Shown here piece by piece: positions 29,179-38,275 of a stretch of 64,000 bases of DNA. The notes beneath the pieces are model-generated. The model searched no databases, had not been told where the DNA came from, and saw only the letters and a program-made list of their open reading frames with translations. The stretch lies in contig OZ241377.1 of the NCBI GenBank assembly GCA_965200615.1, positions 2,728,001 through 2,792,000 on the forward strand, written 5' to 3'. The position numbers and the translations under genes are program-made. The first letter of the stretch is position 1; every line of letters starts with the position of its first letter. The DNA comes from Bin5 sp965200615 (GTDB lineage Bacteria; Chloroflexota; Anaerolineae; Caldilineales; Caldilineaceae).

Positions 29179-29985
29179 TCAATCCTGGTGAATCTCCTCC
29201 CCACAATGGGGGCATCTGACCGGCGCACGCGCCTCCCTTTCCAACTCCTCCATAAAGCCGGACCCCAGAATGCCCGCCGGCAGCGCGAACAACCCGATGC
29301 CGACGATCGCAATAACCCCCGCCAGCAAACGCCCCGCCGCCGTTACCGGGAACACATCGCCGTAGCCCACCGTTGTTAACGTGATAATACTCCACCACAT
29401 TGCCCTGGGAATGCTGGCGAACTCCTCCGGCTGGGCTTGGTGTTCGGCAAAGAACATGAGTGAGGAGGTCATCACCAGCAGCAGGAAGAGTACCGACACC
29501 ACCGCCGCCAGTTCACCCCGCCTTGTATGCACCACCTTGCCCAGAGTGCGCAGGCTGTTGAAGTACCGGCTCAGCCGGACAATGCGGGCCAGCAGACGCA
29601 TGACCCGCAGGAAACGCAGGTCAAGCCCGCGCAGATTGACGAAAAAGACCAGGTAGACCGGCAGAACCGCCAGCAGGTCAATCAGCGCCAGCGGAGAGAC
29701 AAGATACTGAAGCCGACCCTTTAGCGGATGCGCATAACTCGGATTCTCAGTGCAGGTCCAGACCCGCAAGAGATATTCCACCGTAAAAATGCCGACCGAT
29801 GCGATCTCAAAGAGTTGAAAGGCGCCGGGAGATATCCGGTGAACCTCCTCCACTGTCCCCACGATCAGCGCGACGACATTCAGAGCGATCAACGTAATGA
29901 GGACAACGTCAAAGATTTCGCTCGCCCGGTTCCCCGGCGCAGCCTCTTCGATTATTTCGTAAACCGTTTTCTTCAGTGATGTCAT
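29179..29985 (-). CDS. Voltage-gated potassium channel-like ion channel
   Basis: A 268-residue six-helix channel subunit. The voltage-sensor S4 carries arginines at three-residue spacing (R124, R127, R130, R134, R137, R140), and the pore filter is TVGYGD at 205-210, specific for K+. The inner S6 helix LLAGVIAIVGIGLFALPAGIL follows, then a short cytoplasmic tail ending in CPHCGEEIH, a potential metal-binding or redox-sensing knuckle. It would form a tetramer in the cytoplasmic membrane. Convergent with the enoyl-CoA hydratase gene. Confidence 0.9.
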   Translation of the reverse strand: MTSLKKTVYEIIEEAAPGNRASEIFDVVLITLIALNVVALIVGTVEEVHRISPGAFQLFEIASVGIFTVEYLLRVWTCTENPSYAHPLKGRLQYLVSPLALIDLLAVLPVYLVFFVNLRGLDLRFLRVMRLLARIVRLSRYFNSLRTLGKVVHTRRGELAAVVSVLFLLLVMTSSLMFFAEHQAQPEEFASIPRAMWWSIITLTTVGYGDVFPVTAAGRLLAGVIAIVGIGLFALPAGILGSGFMEELEREARAPVRCPHCGEEIHQD

Positions 29986-30166
29986 CTGAGAAAAGGAAAG
30001 GCCCGGGAATTCACAACGGCTCTTTCACTTGCCGGGAGCGAGAAGGCAGTAGATGCTGCGGGGATAGGGGAACGCCCTGAAAGAATTACAAAGGCGGGCG
30101 TCTGCTTCACCGTCCAGAGGAGCTAACGGCTTGGAAGTGCAGTGAGAACAAACTCCATCACTGCTG

Positions 30167-30243
<77 letters not shown>

Positions 30244-30290
30244 GATTGGCGTCTACTGGCATGGAACTGGTCTTCGCCAGAGCAAAGCAG

Positions 30291-30318
30291 AGTATAGCAC
30301 CGACCCCGCATTTGGCAA
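30291..30318 (-). promoter_or_regulatory. tRNA-Val promoter
   Basis: TTGCCA (30313-30318) and TATACT (30291-30296) on the minus strand are 16 bases apart, each matching consensus at five of six positions, about 45 bases upstream of the tRNA 5' end. Confidence 0.55.
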
Positions 30319-30424
30319 ATTCAGGCCAGCATAGCAAAATCAACAGGCAAAATAACGTTACTGTTTTCTGAAGACATAACCGCGTCCCAGGCCGAGCGTC
30401 ATCCAATCCTTTCACGCAATCCTT

Positions 30425-30643
30425 ATGCCCCGCTTCCAGCGCCACAGCCGGCTGCTCAATCGCATCTTCTTCGCATCGGTCATCGCCGCCGGCCTCTTCG
30501 GCTGGTTCTACGTATCCGGCAACTGGCAGCCCGACCCCTCAGCGTTTGAAATCGATTCCCTGACCGGAGACGCAGACTTGATCGATATCATCGCCGGCCT
30601 GATCGAGGACGCCATTCAGATCTTCCAGGAAATCGCCGGCTAG
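30425..30643 (+). CDS. Small single-helix membrane protein, unknown
   Basis: A 72-residue frame with GC-rich third positions like its neighbours. A basic N-terminus (MPRFQRHSRLLNR) precedes one membrane helix (IFFASVIAAGLFGWFYVSG) and an acidic amphipathic C-terminal helix (LIDIIAGLIEDAIQIFQEI). I do not recognise a family. There is no strong ribosome-binding site, so existence of the protein is probable rather than certain. It converges on the glycoside hydrolase gene with a 12-base gap. Confidence 0.45.
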   Translation: MPRFQRHSRLLNRIFFASVIAAGLFGWFYVSGNWQPDPSAFEIDSLTGDADLIDIIAGLIEDAIQIFQEIAG

Positions 30644-30655
30644 CCGCCGGGCGCC

Positions 30656-32080
30656 TTACTCCTGTTGGGCCCGTCCCTCCGGCGTGTGCATACAGAGCTG
30701 TCCGTCCCGCGCGTTCAAAAACCGGCACAATTCAATGTAGGCCGGCCGGAACGTAGGCGCGCCGCAACACGGGCTGGGCTCCATGATTCCCCACCAATAC
30801 TGCTCCTCATCCTCGGCGTTGCCATCACTCAGCCACTCCAGGTTGGGCATCGTTATTATGCTCATCAGACCGATCCAGGGATGCCAGTTGGCTTCCGCCC
30901 ATTCGTACGCCCGCCTCAGATACTCGGCCTGCACGTCGAAATCGATACCTGCGTCCCTGCCATGCCAACGATAGTTGGGATTCACAGGATCTGAGGTCCA
31001 ACCGAACTCCAGCAGGACAATCTTCTTGTCAGTGTCCCCATACTGCTCCATGATCGCCCGAATATCCTCAACATGGCGGAAACTGAAGAACCGGTGCCCA
31101 CCGTATTTCTGATCCGAAGCTGCGACCTCAGGCTCCAGTTCCGGAGGCGCCGCAAACCCAACGCCGTGGACGCCGAGCGCATCGAAGTACCCCTCGCTGC
31201 TTCCACCCATCGCCTCATACATCCGCTCGTAAAACACGTGGTCCGGCATCGCGTTCTCGTTGTCATCGCCCGTCGGCGCCATCCCTGCGCTGACAACGAT
31301 GGCATTCGGGTTCGCCTGCTTTATCGCCGCATACGCCCGGCCCAGAAAATAAACATATTCGGCAGGGTTCGGGCGCTTGTGCCCCCACTCCCGGCTCAGA
31401 TTCGGTTCATTCCAAATCTGATAGGCCTGAATACAGCCAACGGCGCCCAGTTTGCAACTATAGCGGCTGGCTAAGGCAAATACATAGTCGGCGAAGTGAT
31501 CCGCGCTCTCCGGGGGAAGTCCCGCCCAGAAATCTTTCTTCTGCGGATCGATGGAGATCCGGGCCAGAAGTTTCAGATTGGCGCTGTTCACCTGGTGTAC
31601 AACTCGATCCGAGAAAGACCAGTCCAAGTGCCCTTTGCCTGCTCCTTCTATATTCTCCCAGGCGAAAGTCTGCTTGACCCAGTGAAAGCCGCCCTCACGT
31701 ACCAGGTTCAAGTCCCTCTCCGCCACCTCGGGCCGCCACCACAGGAAGGCCTGCGTGCCGAAATCAGGGCTCTCCATCGTCGCCGTCAGGAACCCGTCTT
31801 CCCCAACCTGTTCCGCTTGCGGCGGCTGTGTGTCTGACTGCTCCTCCGTCGCTGTCGGTGTCGCCGTGTCCTCCGGCTCAGGCGTCGACGTCGGCGGCTC
31901 GCTGGTCGCAGTGGCAGTAGGGGGCGCCGGTGTATCCGCCGGCGCCCGGCTCGTCTCGCCGACCGGCGTCGACGTCTTGGTAGGTGTCGTGGTCGGCTCC
32001 TCGTCAGACCGATTGCAGGCGGCCACAGAAATCAGAGCGAGCAAGAGTATTCCGATAAGCAATCGGGGTCGCAAGGTCAT
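30656..32080 (-). CDS. Glycoside hydrolase, clan GH-A-like, lipoprotein
   Basis: A 474-residue extracellular lipoprotein. The signal peptide ends in SVAAC (Cys22), followed by a 70-residue Thr/Pro/Glu-rich linker and a TIM-barrel domain. The clan GH-A acid/base is E225 in YQIWNEPN, and the candidate nucleophile is E358 in VLLEFGW. The closest overall look is GH39/GH5-like, but family and substrate cannot be fixed by eye. The ATG at 32080 has AAGGG upstream; the longer frame adds an unconserved segment. It is probably a surface glycan-degrading enzyme. Confidence 0.72.
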   Translation of the reverse strand: MTLRPRLLIGILLLALISVAACNRSDEEPTTTPTKTSTPVGETSRAPADTPAPPTATATSEPPTSTPEPEDTATPTATEEQSDTQPPQAEQVGEDGFLTATMESPDFGTQAFLWWRPEVAERDLNLVREGGFHWVKQTFAWENIEGAGKGHLDWSFSDRVVHQVNSANLKLLARISIDPQKKDFWAGLPPESADHFADYVFALASRYSCKLGAVGCIQAYQIWNEPNLSREWGHKRPNPAEYVYFLGRAYAAIKQANPNAIVVSAGMAPTGDDNENAMPDHVFYERMYEAMGGSSEGYFDALGVHGVGFAAPPELEPEVAASDQKYGGHRFFSFRHVEDIRAIMEQYGDTDKKIVLLEFGWTSDPVNPNYRWHGRDAGIDFDVQAEYLRRAYEWAEANWHPWIGLMSIITMPNLEWLSDGNAEDEEQYWWGIMEPSPCCGAPTFRPAYIELCRFLNARDGQLCMHTPEGRAQQE

Positions 32081-32714
32081 TGTCAAACCCTTAGAAAAGG
32101 TGGGAGTGATTAAATTACATGGTCCGCCGCAGTTCCACAGCGATTGGGGCCTTTCCTCAAGGAATGGCCTCGGCGTAAAGAGGAACGCACCTCCAACAAC
32201 GCGAGCACCGCAAAGCGAACAGAACCAAGCCCATGAGTCGGCTGCGGTCACTACGTTCCGTGCCAGGGGAAGCTATCCTATTGTAAGTGAGAATGACAAT
32301 TATGAAAAAAGGTGACTACTCAGCCGTAGTTAGTTCGCCACGCTAGACGAGCCGAGCGAAGTTGTCTCTTTCCTCACTCCTCTTCGCACCTGTCCTTCTT
32401 CAATCGCTGCTTTCACTGATCACTGCAGTTTCGGGGAATTACTAACTTGAGTTCACAACTTTGAGATGGCAGGGGCATCCGGCAACCGTCGTTGGTCGTA
32501 TACGCCCCGAACTGCTCCGGCTCAACCGTACCTCGTCTGAAACCGAAACCTTCCGCCCGCGTTACGCAATGCGAAATACGCGATTCGTCAGAACCGCACC
32601 GGCAATGACTTCAGCCCGCGCAGACCGATATGCTGATGCCATTCAAGCCGACTGGAATTGCTCCTAAAGGATTCCTGCCCAGGAACCATCCAAAGTGTTC
32701 GCCAGCGCATCTTG
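32081..32714. promoter_or_regulatory. Gene-free region with putative promoter for the glycoside hydrolase
   Basis: No conserved frame was found in these 634 bases. On the minus strand TTTTCA (32303-32308) and TACAAT (32280-32285) with 17-base spacing could drive the hydrolase gene through a leader of about 190 bases. Confidence 0.3.
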
Positions 32715-33236
32715 TCACCGCGTGATCTCCCACGCCAAATGCTGAATCTCCGGCAGGATCAGCTTCTCCATCGCCAACCTCACCGCATTGGTCGATCCCG
32801 GCACACTGATGATCGCGCAGCCCCGGTACGTGCCCGCCGTGGCCCGGCTGAGCATCGCCGCCGCCCCCACCTCGTCGTAACTGAGCATGCGGAAAATCTC
32901 ACCGAATCCCGGCAGCTCCTTTTCCAACGCCCGCGACAGCACGTCATAGGTGCGATCTCGCTTACTGACGCCTGTGCCTCCGTTGAAGATGATCACCTGC
33001 GCGCCGCTCCCACTGAAATCTTCCAGCGCCGCCGCGACGTCTTCCGGCTCATCCGGCACGATGCGGGTGGCAATCACTTGATGGCCGCCCGCATCGGCCA
33101 TCTGGCGGATAGTCTGGCCGCTGCGGTCCGTCTCCGGCGTGCGTGTATCGGAGACGGTCACGATCGCAAAGGCGATGCTGCCCTTTTCTTCTTCCGCCTG
33201 CCGCCGATGCTCTTCGGAGCTTATTCCATTCTTCAT
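32715..33236 (-). CDS. moaB: Molybdenum cofactor biosynthesis protein B (MoaB/MogA family)
   Basis: A 173-residue MoCF-fold protein. AIVTVSDTRTPETDRSG, the phosphate-binding FNGGTGVSKRD, LSYDEVGAAAMLSRA and ISVPGSTNAVRLAM are all standard. Members adenylate molybdopterin before metal insertion, or have lost that function as in E. coli MoaB; which applies is not decidable here. No other moa/moe gene is in the window. GAGAGGGTG lies upstream of the ATG. Confidence 0.88.
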   Translation of the reverse strand: MKNGISSEEHRRQAEEEKGSIAFAIVTVSDTRTPETDRSGQTIRQMADAGGHQVIATRIVPDEPEDVAAALEDFSGSGAQVIIFNGGTGVSKRDRTYDVLSRALEKELPGFGEIFRMLSYDEVGAAAMLSRATAGTYRGCAIISVPGSTNAVRLAMEKLILPEIQHLAWEITR

Positions 33237-33404
33237 GTTTCACCCTCTCATCACCTATATGTTTAATGAAAACGCGCCAAGATTACAAGGCGCGCAGGGT
33301 GTCTTGGCGCCTTTGCGCTCTCATCTATCCTGCGCATTATACATCTGATTTGAGAAAGCGGCTCCCCTTGGCCTCCTATCCCAACGGGCGCATCCTGTAG
33401 CGGC
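33237..33404. repeat. Inverted repeats in the moaB leader
   Basis: GCGCCAAGA near 33270 and TCTTGGCGC near 33310 form a 9-bp inverted repeat, with a nested CGCGCC/GGCGCG pair. The composition resembles dispersed intergenic repeats of the AAGGCGCCAAGA kind seen in many genomes. It could form a hairpin in the moaB leader; no function is evident. Confidence 0.35.
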
Positions 33405-33547
33405 GGGTGTATCCCAACCTATTGTGCGCCAGAGTGCATTCCAACATGTCAGGCCATCGCCCCTGTGCCCGAACCACAGTCCATCCCCTCATCACATGAA
33501 TTACTGTTCAGACAACACGCGCCCAACAATCTGGGTGGGATGCCCCC
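33405..33547. repeat. 143-bp element with IS-type ends
   Basis: The left end GGGTGTATCCCA followed by ACCTATTGTGCGCCA closely matches the end at 311. The right end, read on the minus strand, is GGGGGCATCCCA followed by ATTGTTGGGCGC, a degenerate copy. No gene lies inside. It appears to be a second miniature or eroded copy of the element at 311-1155, sitting just before the promoter of the importer operon. Confidence 0.45.
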
Positions 33548-33549
33548 GT

Positions 33550-33593
33550 ACCGACCAACTGATTTTGGCATGGATTGGTCGGTCTGTTATAAT
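33550..33593 (+). promoter_or_regulatory. Promoter with overlapping operator-like inverted repeat
   Basis: TTGGCA (33565-33570) and a perfect TATAAT (33588-33593) are 17 bases apart. A perfect 9-bp inverted repeat, ACCGACCAA (33550-33558) and TTGGTCGGT (33575-33583), flanks the -35 box and fills the spacer. A dimeric repressor bound here would block RNA polymerase. The leader to the first gene is about 290 bases. This probably controls the 33891-38178 operon; the regulator is not encoded in the window. Confidence 0.6.
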
Positions 33594-33890
33594 CCGATTC
33601 CGTCCTGAAATCGTTCCCAGCAATCTGGTTGATTCCCCTGTTTCGTTCTGTCAGTAATTCCATCTATCAACTGATGTTACGCAGTCGTTGCCTTGTGTCA
33701 GTTGGACCCAGTGCGTATTAACGCCGCATCTGCGTAACTTGAGTTATTGATTCGCCGCTTATCCCTGTCGTTCAGCATATCATGGCAGCAATATTTTCCA
33801 AGAGCAGCTCTTCCGTGTTCATTTGTCTGACGAAGTGAACGCGGTTCATCCCTATTACGTTCAATCCATCACATTCCCAGGAGGAAAACA

Positions 33891-35261
33891 GTGCAGCGAA
33901 CGAAAATGAGTCGAAGAAGCTTCTTACAATTGGCCGCGGGCAGCACGGCAGTCGCTGCGTTAGCCGCGTGCGCGCCGCCGGTGCCGGCCGGCAGCGGTAC
34001 AGGCGCATCCGCCGAGCCAATTACCCTGAACTTCTTTAACCGAGGCGGTCAGTTCATTGAGAACGTTATGGACCAGCAGATGTCCCTATACAGGGAGGCC
34101 AACCCCAATATCGAGTTCGAGATTAACGCGGTGGCCGGCGCCTCCCATCAGGAAGCCCTGCTGATCATGATTTCCGCCGGCACCGGACCGGACATGTGGT
34201 TTGACGCCAACCGCACCACCGGCCCCCTCACACGCAAGGGCGTGACGACCAATCTTGAGCCGTACTTTGAGGCGGATCCTGATTTTAATGAAGACGATTA
34301 TGTCGAAAACGTCTGGATCGCCCAAACCTACGACGGCGCTCGCTGGGGTATCCCCTGGGACAGCGGCGCGATGCTCATGGCGTTCAATATCGACCTGTTC
34401 GATGAGGTTGGCGTTCCCCATCCGGAGCCGGATGCATGGATGACATGGGACGAAATTGTCGAACTCGCCAAGGTTCTCACCTTCGACTTGGACGACAATT
34501 CAGCCAACGATTCTGACTTCGATCCGGCCCGGGTGCGTCAGTACGGTCTTAGGGCTGGCTTTGGTCACGGTCGGCCGACCTATATCTGGGGCAACGACGC
34601 GGAGGTTATCGCTGACGACGGCACGATGCCTATGGATTCGGATGAATTCATTGAGGCGATGAACTGGTTGGCGGATTTGGGTTTGAAACACTTTGTGAAT
34701 CCATCGCCGGCATACGAAGCCGCTGGCGAGACCAGCCTGCAAGCCGGCAACGTAGCCATGCAGCACATCGGCGTCTGGTCATTGGGCCGCATCAACCAGG
34801 CCGGTGTCAACTGGGGCACATTCCCGGTACCGTACAATAAAACGAAGACATCCTACGGCCACTACTCGCCACTATGCGTTTTCTCCAAGACAGAATATCC
34901 CCAGGAATCCTACGATTTCATCTCCTGGGCCTGCCTCAGCAATGCAGGGCAGCAGATTCTAGTCGATTTGGGTATGCAGCAGCCGACCCGTAAAGATCTG
35001 CGCGAACAGTTCCTGAACAATGAGTCACCGCCGGAAAAGAAGTACCGCCAGGCGTTCTATGACGCGTTCGAGGATCAGGCTACGTTCCGCTGGCCCGGGG
35101 ACACGATCGGATCTTACTACGGTGGCTGGTATCAGACGATGCTGGATTACTGGGGACCGTATCTGGACCAACTCTGGATCGGTGATATTCGCTGGGAAGA
35201 TGTCGCCACAGAGGTGCGCCAGGGCTCTGAACATATCCTGCAAACTGGTGAAATCTCCTAA
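33891..35261 (+). CDS. Sugar ABC transporter substrate-binding protein (Tat-type)
   Basis: A 456-residue solute-binding protein, family 1. The N-terminus has the twin-arginine motif SRRSFLQ, a hydrophobic stretch and the lipobox-like ALAACAPP. Translation starts at GTG 33891, six bases after AGGAGG. Typical binding-protein segments include TLNFFNRGGQFIENV, TGPDMWFDANRT and the Trp-rich C-terminus. It is the first gene of an importer operon, and the next gene begins directly after its stop. Confidence 0.9.
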   Translation: MQRTKMSRRSFLQLAAGSTAVAALAACAPPVPAGSGTGASAEPITLNFFNRGGQFIENVMDQQMSLYREANPNIEFEINAVAGASHQEALLIMISAGTGPDMWFDANRTTGPLTRKGVTTNLEPYFEADPDFNEDDYVENVWIAQTYDGARWGIPWDSGAMLMAFNIDLFDEVGVPHPEPDAWMTWDEIVELAKVLTFDLDDNSANDSDFDPARVRQYGLRAGFGHGRPTYIWGNDAEVIADDGTMPMDSDEFIEAMNWLADLGLKHFVNPSPAYEAAGETSLQAGNVAMQHIGVWSLGRINQAGVNWGTFPVPYNKTKTSYGHYSPLCVFSKTEYPQESYDFISWACLSNAGQQILVDLGMQQPTRKDLREQFLNNESPPEKKYRQAFYDAFEDQATFRWPGDTIGSYYGGWYQTMLDYWGPYLDQLWIGDIRWEDVATEVRQGSEHILQTGEIS

Positions 35262-36236
35262 ATGCAATCTTCACCTGCTCAATCTACACCCGCCGCGCAG
35301 ACCGAACGAGGTCTGCGCTTTTTCCATCGTCTCAGCTTTGAAGAGACTTTTTTTGGCTGGCTGTTTATCGTTCCAGCTGTGTTGGGGCTGCTGTTTTTCC
35401 GCCTCGGCCCGGTGTTCGCCAGCTTCTATCTGAGCTTCACGAAATACGAAATCATCACCGCGCCCCGGTGGATCGGATTGGCCAACTACACCAAACTGCT
35501 CAATGATGCCCTATGGCTGCGATCCATTGAGGTGACCTTGTGGTATGTGTCTCTTTTTGTGCCTCTGTCCCTCACATTTGCCTACGCCATTGCTCTGCTG
35601 ATGAGCCGCAATGTGCGGGGAATCACATCCTATCGCACTCTCTGGTATCTGCCGTCAGTGGTGCCGGTGGTCGCCAGCGCCACCATCTGGCGTTGGGGCC
35701 TGAATCCGGAGTTTGGGCCGATCAACTATCCACTCAAGGTGCTGGGCCTGCCCGCCCCCCGTTGGCTGACCGATCCGGACTGGATCGTGCCGTCCATTGT
35801 CTTTATCGGTCTGTGGGGGCTGGGCAACTCTGTGCTCATTTTTCTGGCTTCGATTACCAGTGTGCCCCGCACATTCTACGAAGCCGCGGAAGTGGATGGG
35901 GCCAACCTCTGGGCCAGGTTCCGCCATGTGACCTTGCCCCTCACCTCTTCGATTATCTTCTACCAGTTGATTGTGACGGTCATCAACAGCTTTCAGGTCT
36001 TCGGTGTGGCCTATGTCCTGTTTATTTCGAATCCGTCTGCCTCCTCTGCCGGACCGGACAACGCCGCCCTCTTTTATGTGCTGTACATGTTTCGCAACGC
36101 CTTCGGATACTTTCGCAACGGCTACGCATCAGCAATGGCCTGGATTCTCTTCCTCGTGGTAATGCTGCTGACGATTTTCCTTTTCTACAGTCAGCGGCGT
36201 TGGGTCTATTACGAAACAGAAGGGGGCGGCTCGTGA
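35262..36236 (+). CDS. Carbohydrate ABC transporter permease, MalF/UgpA type
   Basis: A 324-residue six-helix permease. The first helix is FIVPAVLGLLFFRLGPVFAS and the EAA loop EAAEVDGANLWARFRHVTLPL. The ATG follows the binding-protein stop without a gap, and the stop overlaps the next start by four bases (GTGA), so the two permeases are translationally coupled. No ATPase gene follows. Confidence 0.9.
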   Translation: MQSSPAQSTPAAQTERGLRFFHRLSFEETFFGWLFIVPAVLGLLFFRLGPVFASFYLSFTKYEIITAPRWIGLANYTKLLNDALWLRSIEVTLWYVSLFVPLSLTFAYAIALLMSRNVRGITSYRTLWYLPSVVPVVASATIWRWGLNPEFGPINYPLKVLGLPAPRWLTDPDWIVPSIVFIGLWGLGNSVLIFLASITSVPRTFYEAAEVDGANLWARFRHVTLPLTSSIIFYQLIVTVINSFQVFGVAYVLFISNPSASSAGPDNAALFYVLYMFRNAFGYFRNGYASAMAWILFLVVMLLTIFLFYSQRRWVYYETEGGGS

Positions 36237-37078
36237 CCGCTTACCGTATCAGGCACACTGCCAGTCGTTTTCTGATTCATCTGACGCTGGCCGGTGGTAG
36301 CGCATTTATGCTGATTCCCTTCTTCTGGCTGCTTTCTTCTTCATTGAAAGCGCCCCATGAGATCTATGTCTTTCCGCCTAAGTGGATACCCGATCCGGTC
36401 CGCTGGTCAAACTATCGGGAAGTGTTCGAGGTTGTGGCGGTCGCGCGCTATACGGCCAATACAATGATTGTCACGATCTTTTCTACGGTGGGCGTTATAC
36501 TCAGCTCCTCTATGGCTGCCTATAGCTTTGCTCGGCTGCGTTTCAAAGGGCGAGATATAATGTTTGGCTTGATCCTCTCGACTGTGATGCTGCCGTACGT
36601 CGTGACCATGATTCCCGTCTACATTCTGTTCACGCGCCTGGGCTGGATCGGGACTTTTCTACCCCTGATTGTGCCGGACTGGTTTGGTGGGCCGATTACG
36701 ATCTTTCTGTTGCGCCAGTTCTTCCGCACAATCCCCCTGGAGTTGGAAGACGCGGCCCGCATTGACGGGGCCAATCGTCCTCGTATTTTTGCCCAGATCA
36801 TTCTTCCTTTGGCCCGGCCTGCGCTGACGGTCGTTCTCGTGTTGTCCCTGCTCTACAATTGGAACGACTTTCTGGCGCCGCTCATTTATCTGCATAAACG
36901 AGATATGTTTACACTGGCCTTAGGACTAAACGCACTCCAACATTTCGAAAGCGGCCTCGATTGGACCCACTACGTGATGGTGCTGGCCACTCTGATGGTG
37001 CTGCCGGTCATTATTGTTTATTTTCTCGCGCAACGGGCCTTCGTCGAAGGGATCGTCCTTACCGGGCTGAAAGGATAA
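36233..37078 (+). CDS. Carbohydrate ABC transporter permease, MalG type
   Basis: A 281-residue six-helix permease starting at GTG 36233, overlapping the previous gene. The EAA loop is EDAARIDGANRPRIFAQIILPL, and the C-terminus ends VEGIVLTGLKG, characteristic of MalG-type subunits. The frame is open far upstream (to 35540), but that part is antisense-like overlap with the previous permease. It pairs with that permease in the same importer. Confidence 0.9.
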   Translation: MTAYRIRHTASRFLIHLTLAGGSAFMLIPFFWLLSSSLKAPHEIYVFPPKWIPDPVRWSNYREVFEVVAVARYTANTMIVTIFSTVGVILSSSMAAYSFARLRFKGRDIMFGLILSTVMLPYVVTMIPVYILFTRLGWIGTFLPLIVPDWFGGPITIFLLRQFFRTIPLELEDAARIDGANRPRIFAQIILPLARPALTVVLVLSLLYNWNDFLAPLIYLHKRDMFTLALGLNALQHFESGLDWTHYVMVLATLMVLPVIIVYFLAQRAFVEGIVLTGLKG

Positions 37079-37113
37079 GGACGATTTATGAACAGCCGCC
37101 ACTCGGTGTTCAT

Positions 37114-37257
37114 CTGATGGTGTGGAGTGGCAGGATCAACGCCGACGAGATGGCCCTTTTCCCGCTCATCAGCGAAATGGGCTACAACGATGAGGAGAAA
37201 GAGCAGATCTGCGGCAAGACCGCGGCAACGCTCTTTGGGTTGACGAACCATCTATAG
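37114..37257 (+). pseudogene. Amidohydrolase-like C-terminal fragment
   Basis: A short frame ends DEMALFPLISEMGYNDEEKE, then QICGKTAATLFGL, which resembles the last helices of amidohydrolase-2 family enzymes (motif for a final 'NA..LFGL' helix). Only about 45 residues exist; the metal-binding barrel is missing. It lies between the permease and isomerase genes and may be the scar of a deleted operon member. Low confidence in family. Confidence 0.35.
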
Positions 37258-37281
37258 AAGATCCCCGATTGAGAGAGTGAA

Positions 37282-38178
37282 ATGTCCGCTATGAAACGGT
37301 ACGAATTCGGAGTCGTTACCGATGAGATCGATCAGGACTTCGCGCGCGCCTGTTCGATCGCCCGCGCGGAGGGTATGTCCTACGTGGAGTTGCACAACCT
37401 ATGGGGAAAGCCGGTCCACGAGCTGACCGACGCAGAGTTGGATCGGGCACAGCGGCTCACCGCGGAGAACGGTCTGCGGACCCATCTGGTCTGTGGGATG
37501 TTTTTCCGGCCATTCCCTCTGGCCGATCTCTCCCTGGACGCGATGGAGAGCCATCCTCGCTTTCAAGAGCATATGGATCGGCTGGAGCGCTTCATCACCA
37601 TTGCTCATAAATTCAAGGCGCCCTACATTCGCACGTTCGGCTTTACACGGGATGTAGGCGGCGGCAACCCTTCGCCCCGCTCCCCGGACGGCGGCGGTAT
37701 GGATGAGGAAACTCTGGCTAAGATCGCCAAAGGCATCCGGAGCGCCTGCCGGCGGTTACAGGACGAAGGGCTGGTGTTGGCCTTGGAAAATGCCCGCTCT
37801 CTTTACGCCAATACTGGTGGCAACATGCGGCTTGTGCTGGACGCCGTGCAGATGCCGAATCTCAAAATTATCTGGGATCCGGCCAACGCCTTCGTCGCCG
37901 GCGAAGACCCGGCAGTCGGCTATCAGCAGGTGAAAGGCCACATTGTCGATATTCACTGCAAGGATGCGGTTGTGCTCGACGAGGGCACCGGCCTGACCGC
38001 TTGGGCGTGCATCGGCGCTGGCGGAACCGACTGGCATGCCCATCTCACTCTGCTGCAAAACGAGCCGGTCGATACCTATACAGTTGAAACTCACTGGCAG
38101 GCCAACGCGCAGGACAAGGCCGCCAACACGCGCCAAACATTTGCCAGTCTGAAAGACCTTATCGCCAACCTGTCATAG
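37282..38178 (+). CDS. Sugar phosphate isomerase/epimerase (AP endonuclease-2 TIM barrel)
   Basis: A 298-residue xylose-isomerase-like TIM barrel. Metal and substrate residues lie in YVELHNLWGK, LALENARSLYANTG, IIWDPANAFVAGED and IVDIHCKDA (the usual E-D-H-E set). Members interconvert keto and aldo sugars or epimerise. It is the last gene of the importer operon and probably acts on the transported sugar. GAGAGAGTG precedes the ATG. Confidence 0.85.
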   Translation: MSAMKRYEFGVVTDEIDQDFARACSIARAEGMSYVELHNLWGKPVHELTDAELDRAQRLTAENGLRTHLVCGMFFRPFPLADLSLDAMESHPRFQEHMDRLERFITIAHKFKAPYIRTFGFTRDVGGGNPSPRSPDGGGMDEETLAKIAKGIRSACRRLQDEGLVLALENARSLYANTGGNMRLVLDAVQMPNLKIIWDPANAFVAGEDPAVGYQQVKGHIVDIHCKDAVVLDEGTGLTAWACIGAGGTDWHAHLTLLQNEPVDTYTVETHWQANAQDKAANTRQTFASLKDLIANLS

Positions 38179-38275
38179 AGTTAAAGACAAAAGAGCGTAC
38201 AGAATCGGTACGACGCGAGCCGACTTCATCGGTGCCGTCGCGCCTTCTATTGTTCCCCATAACCCGCTCTGCGCG

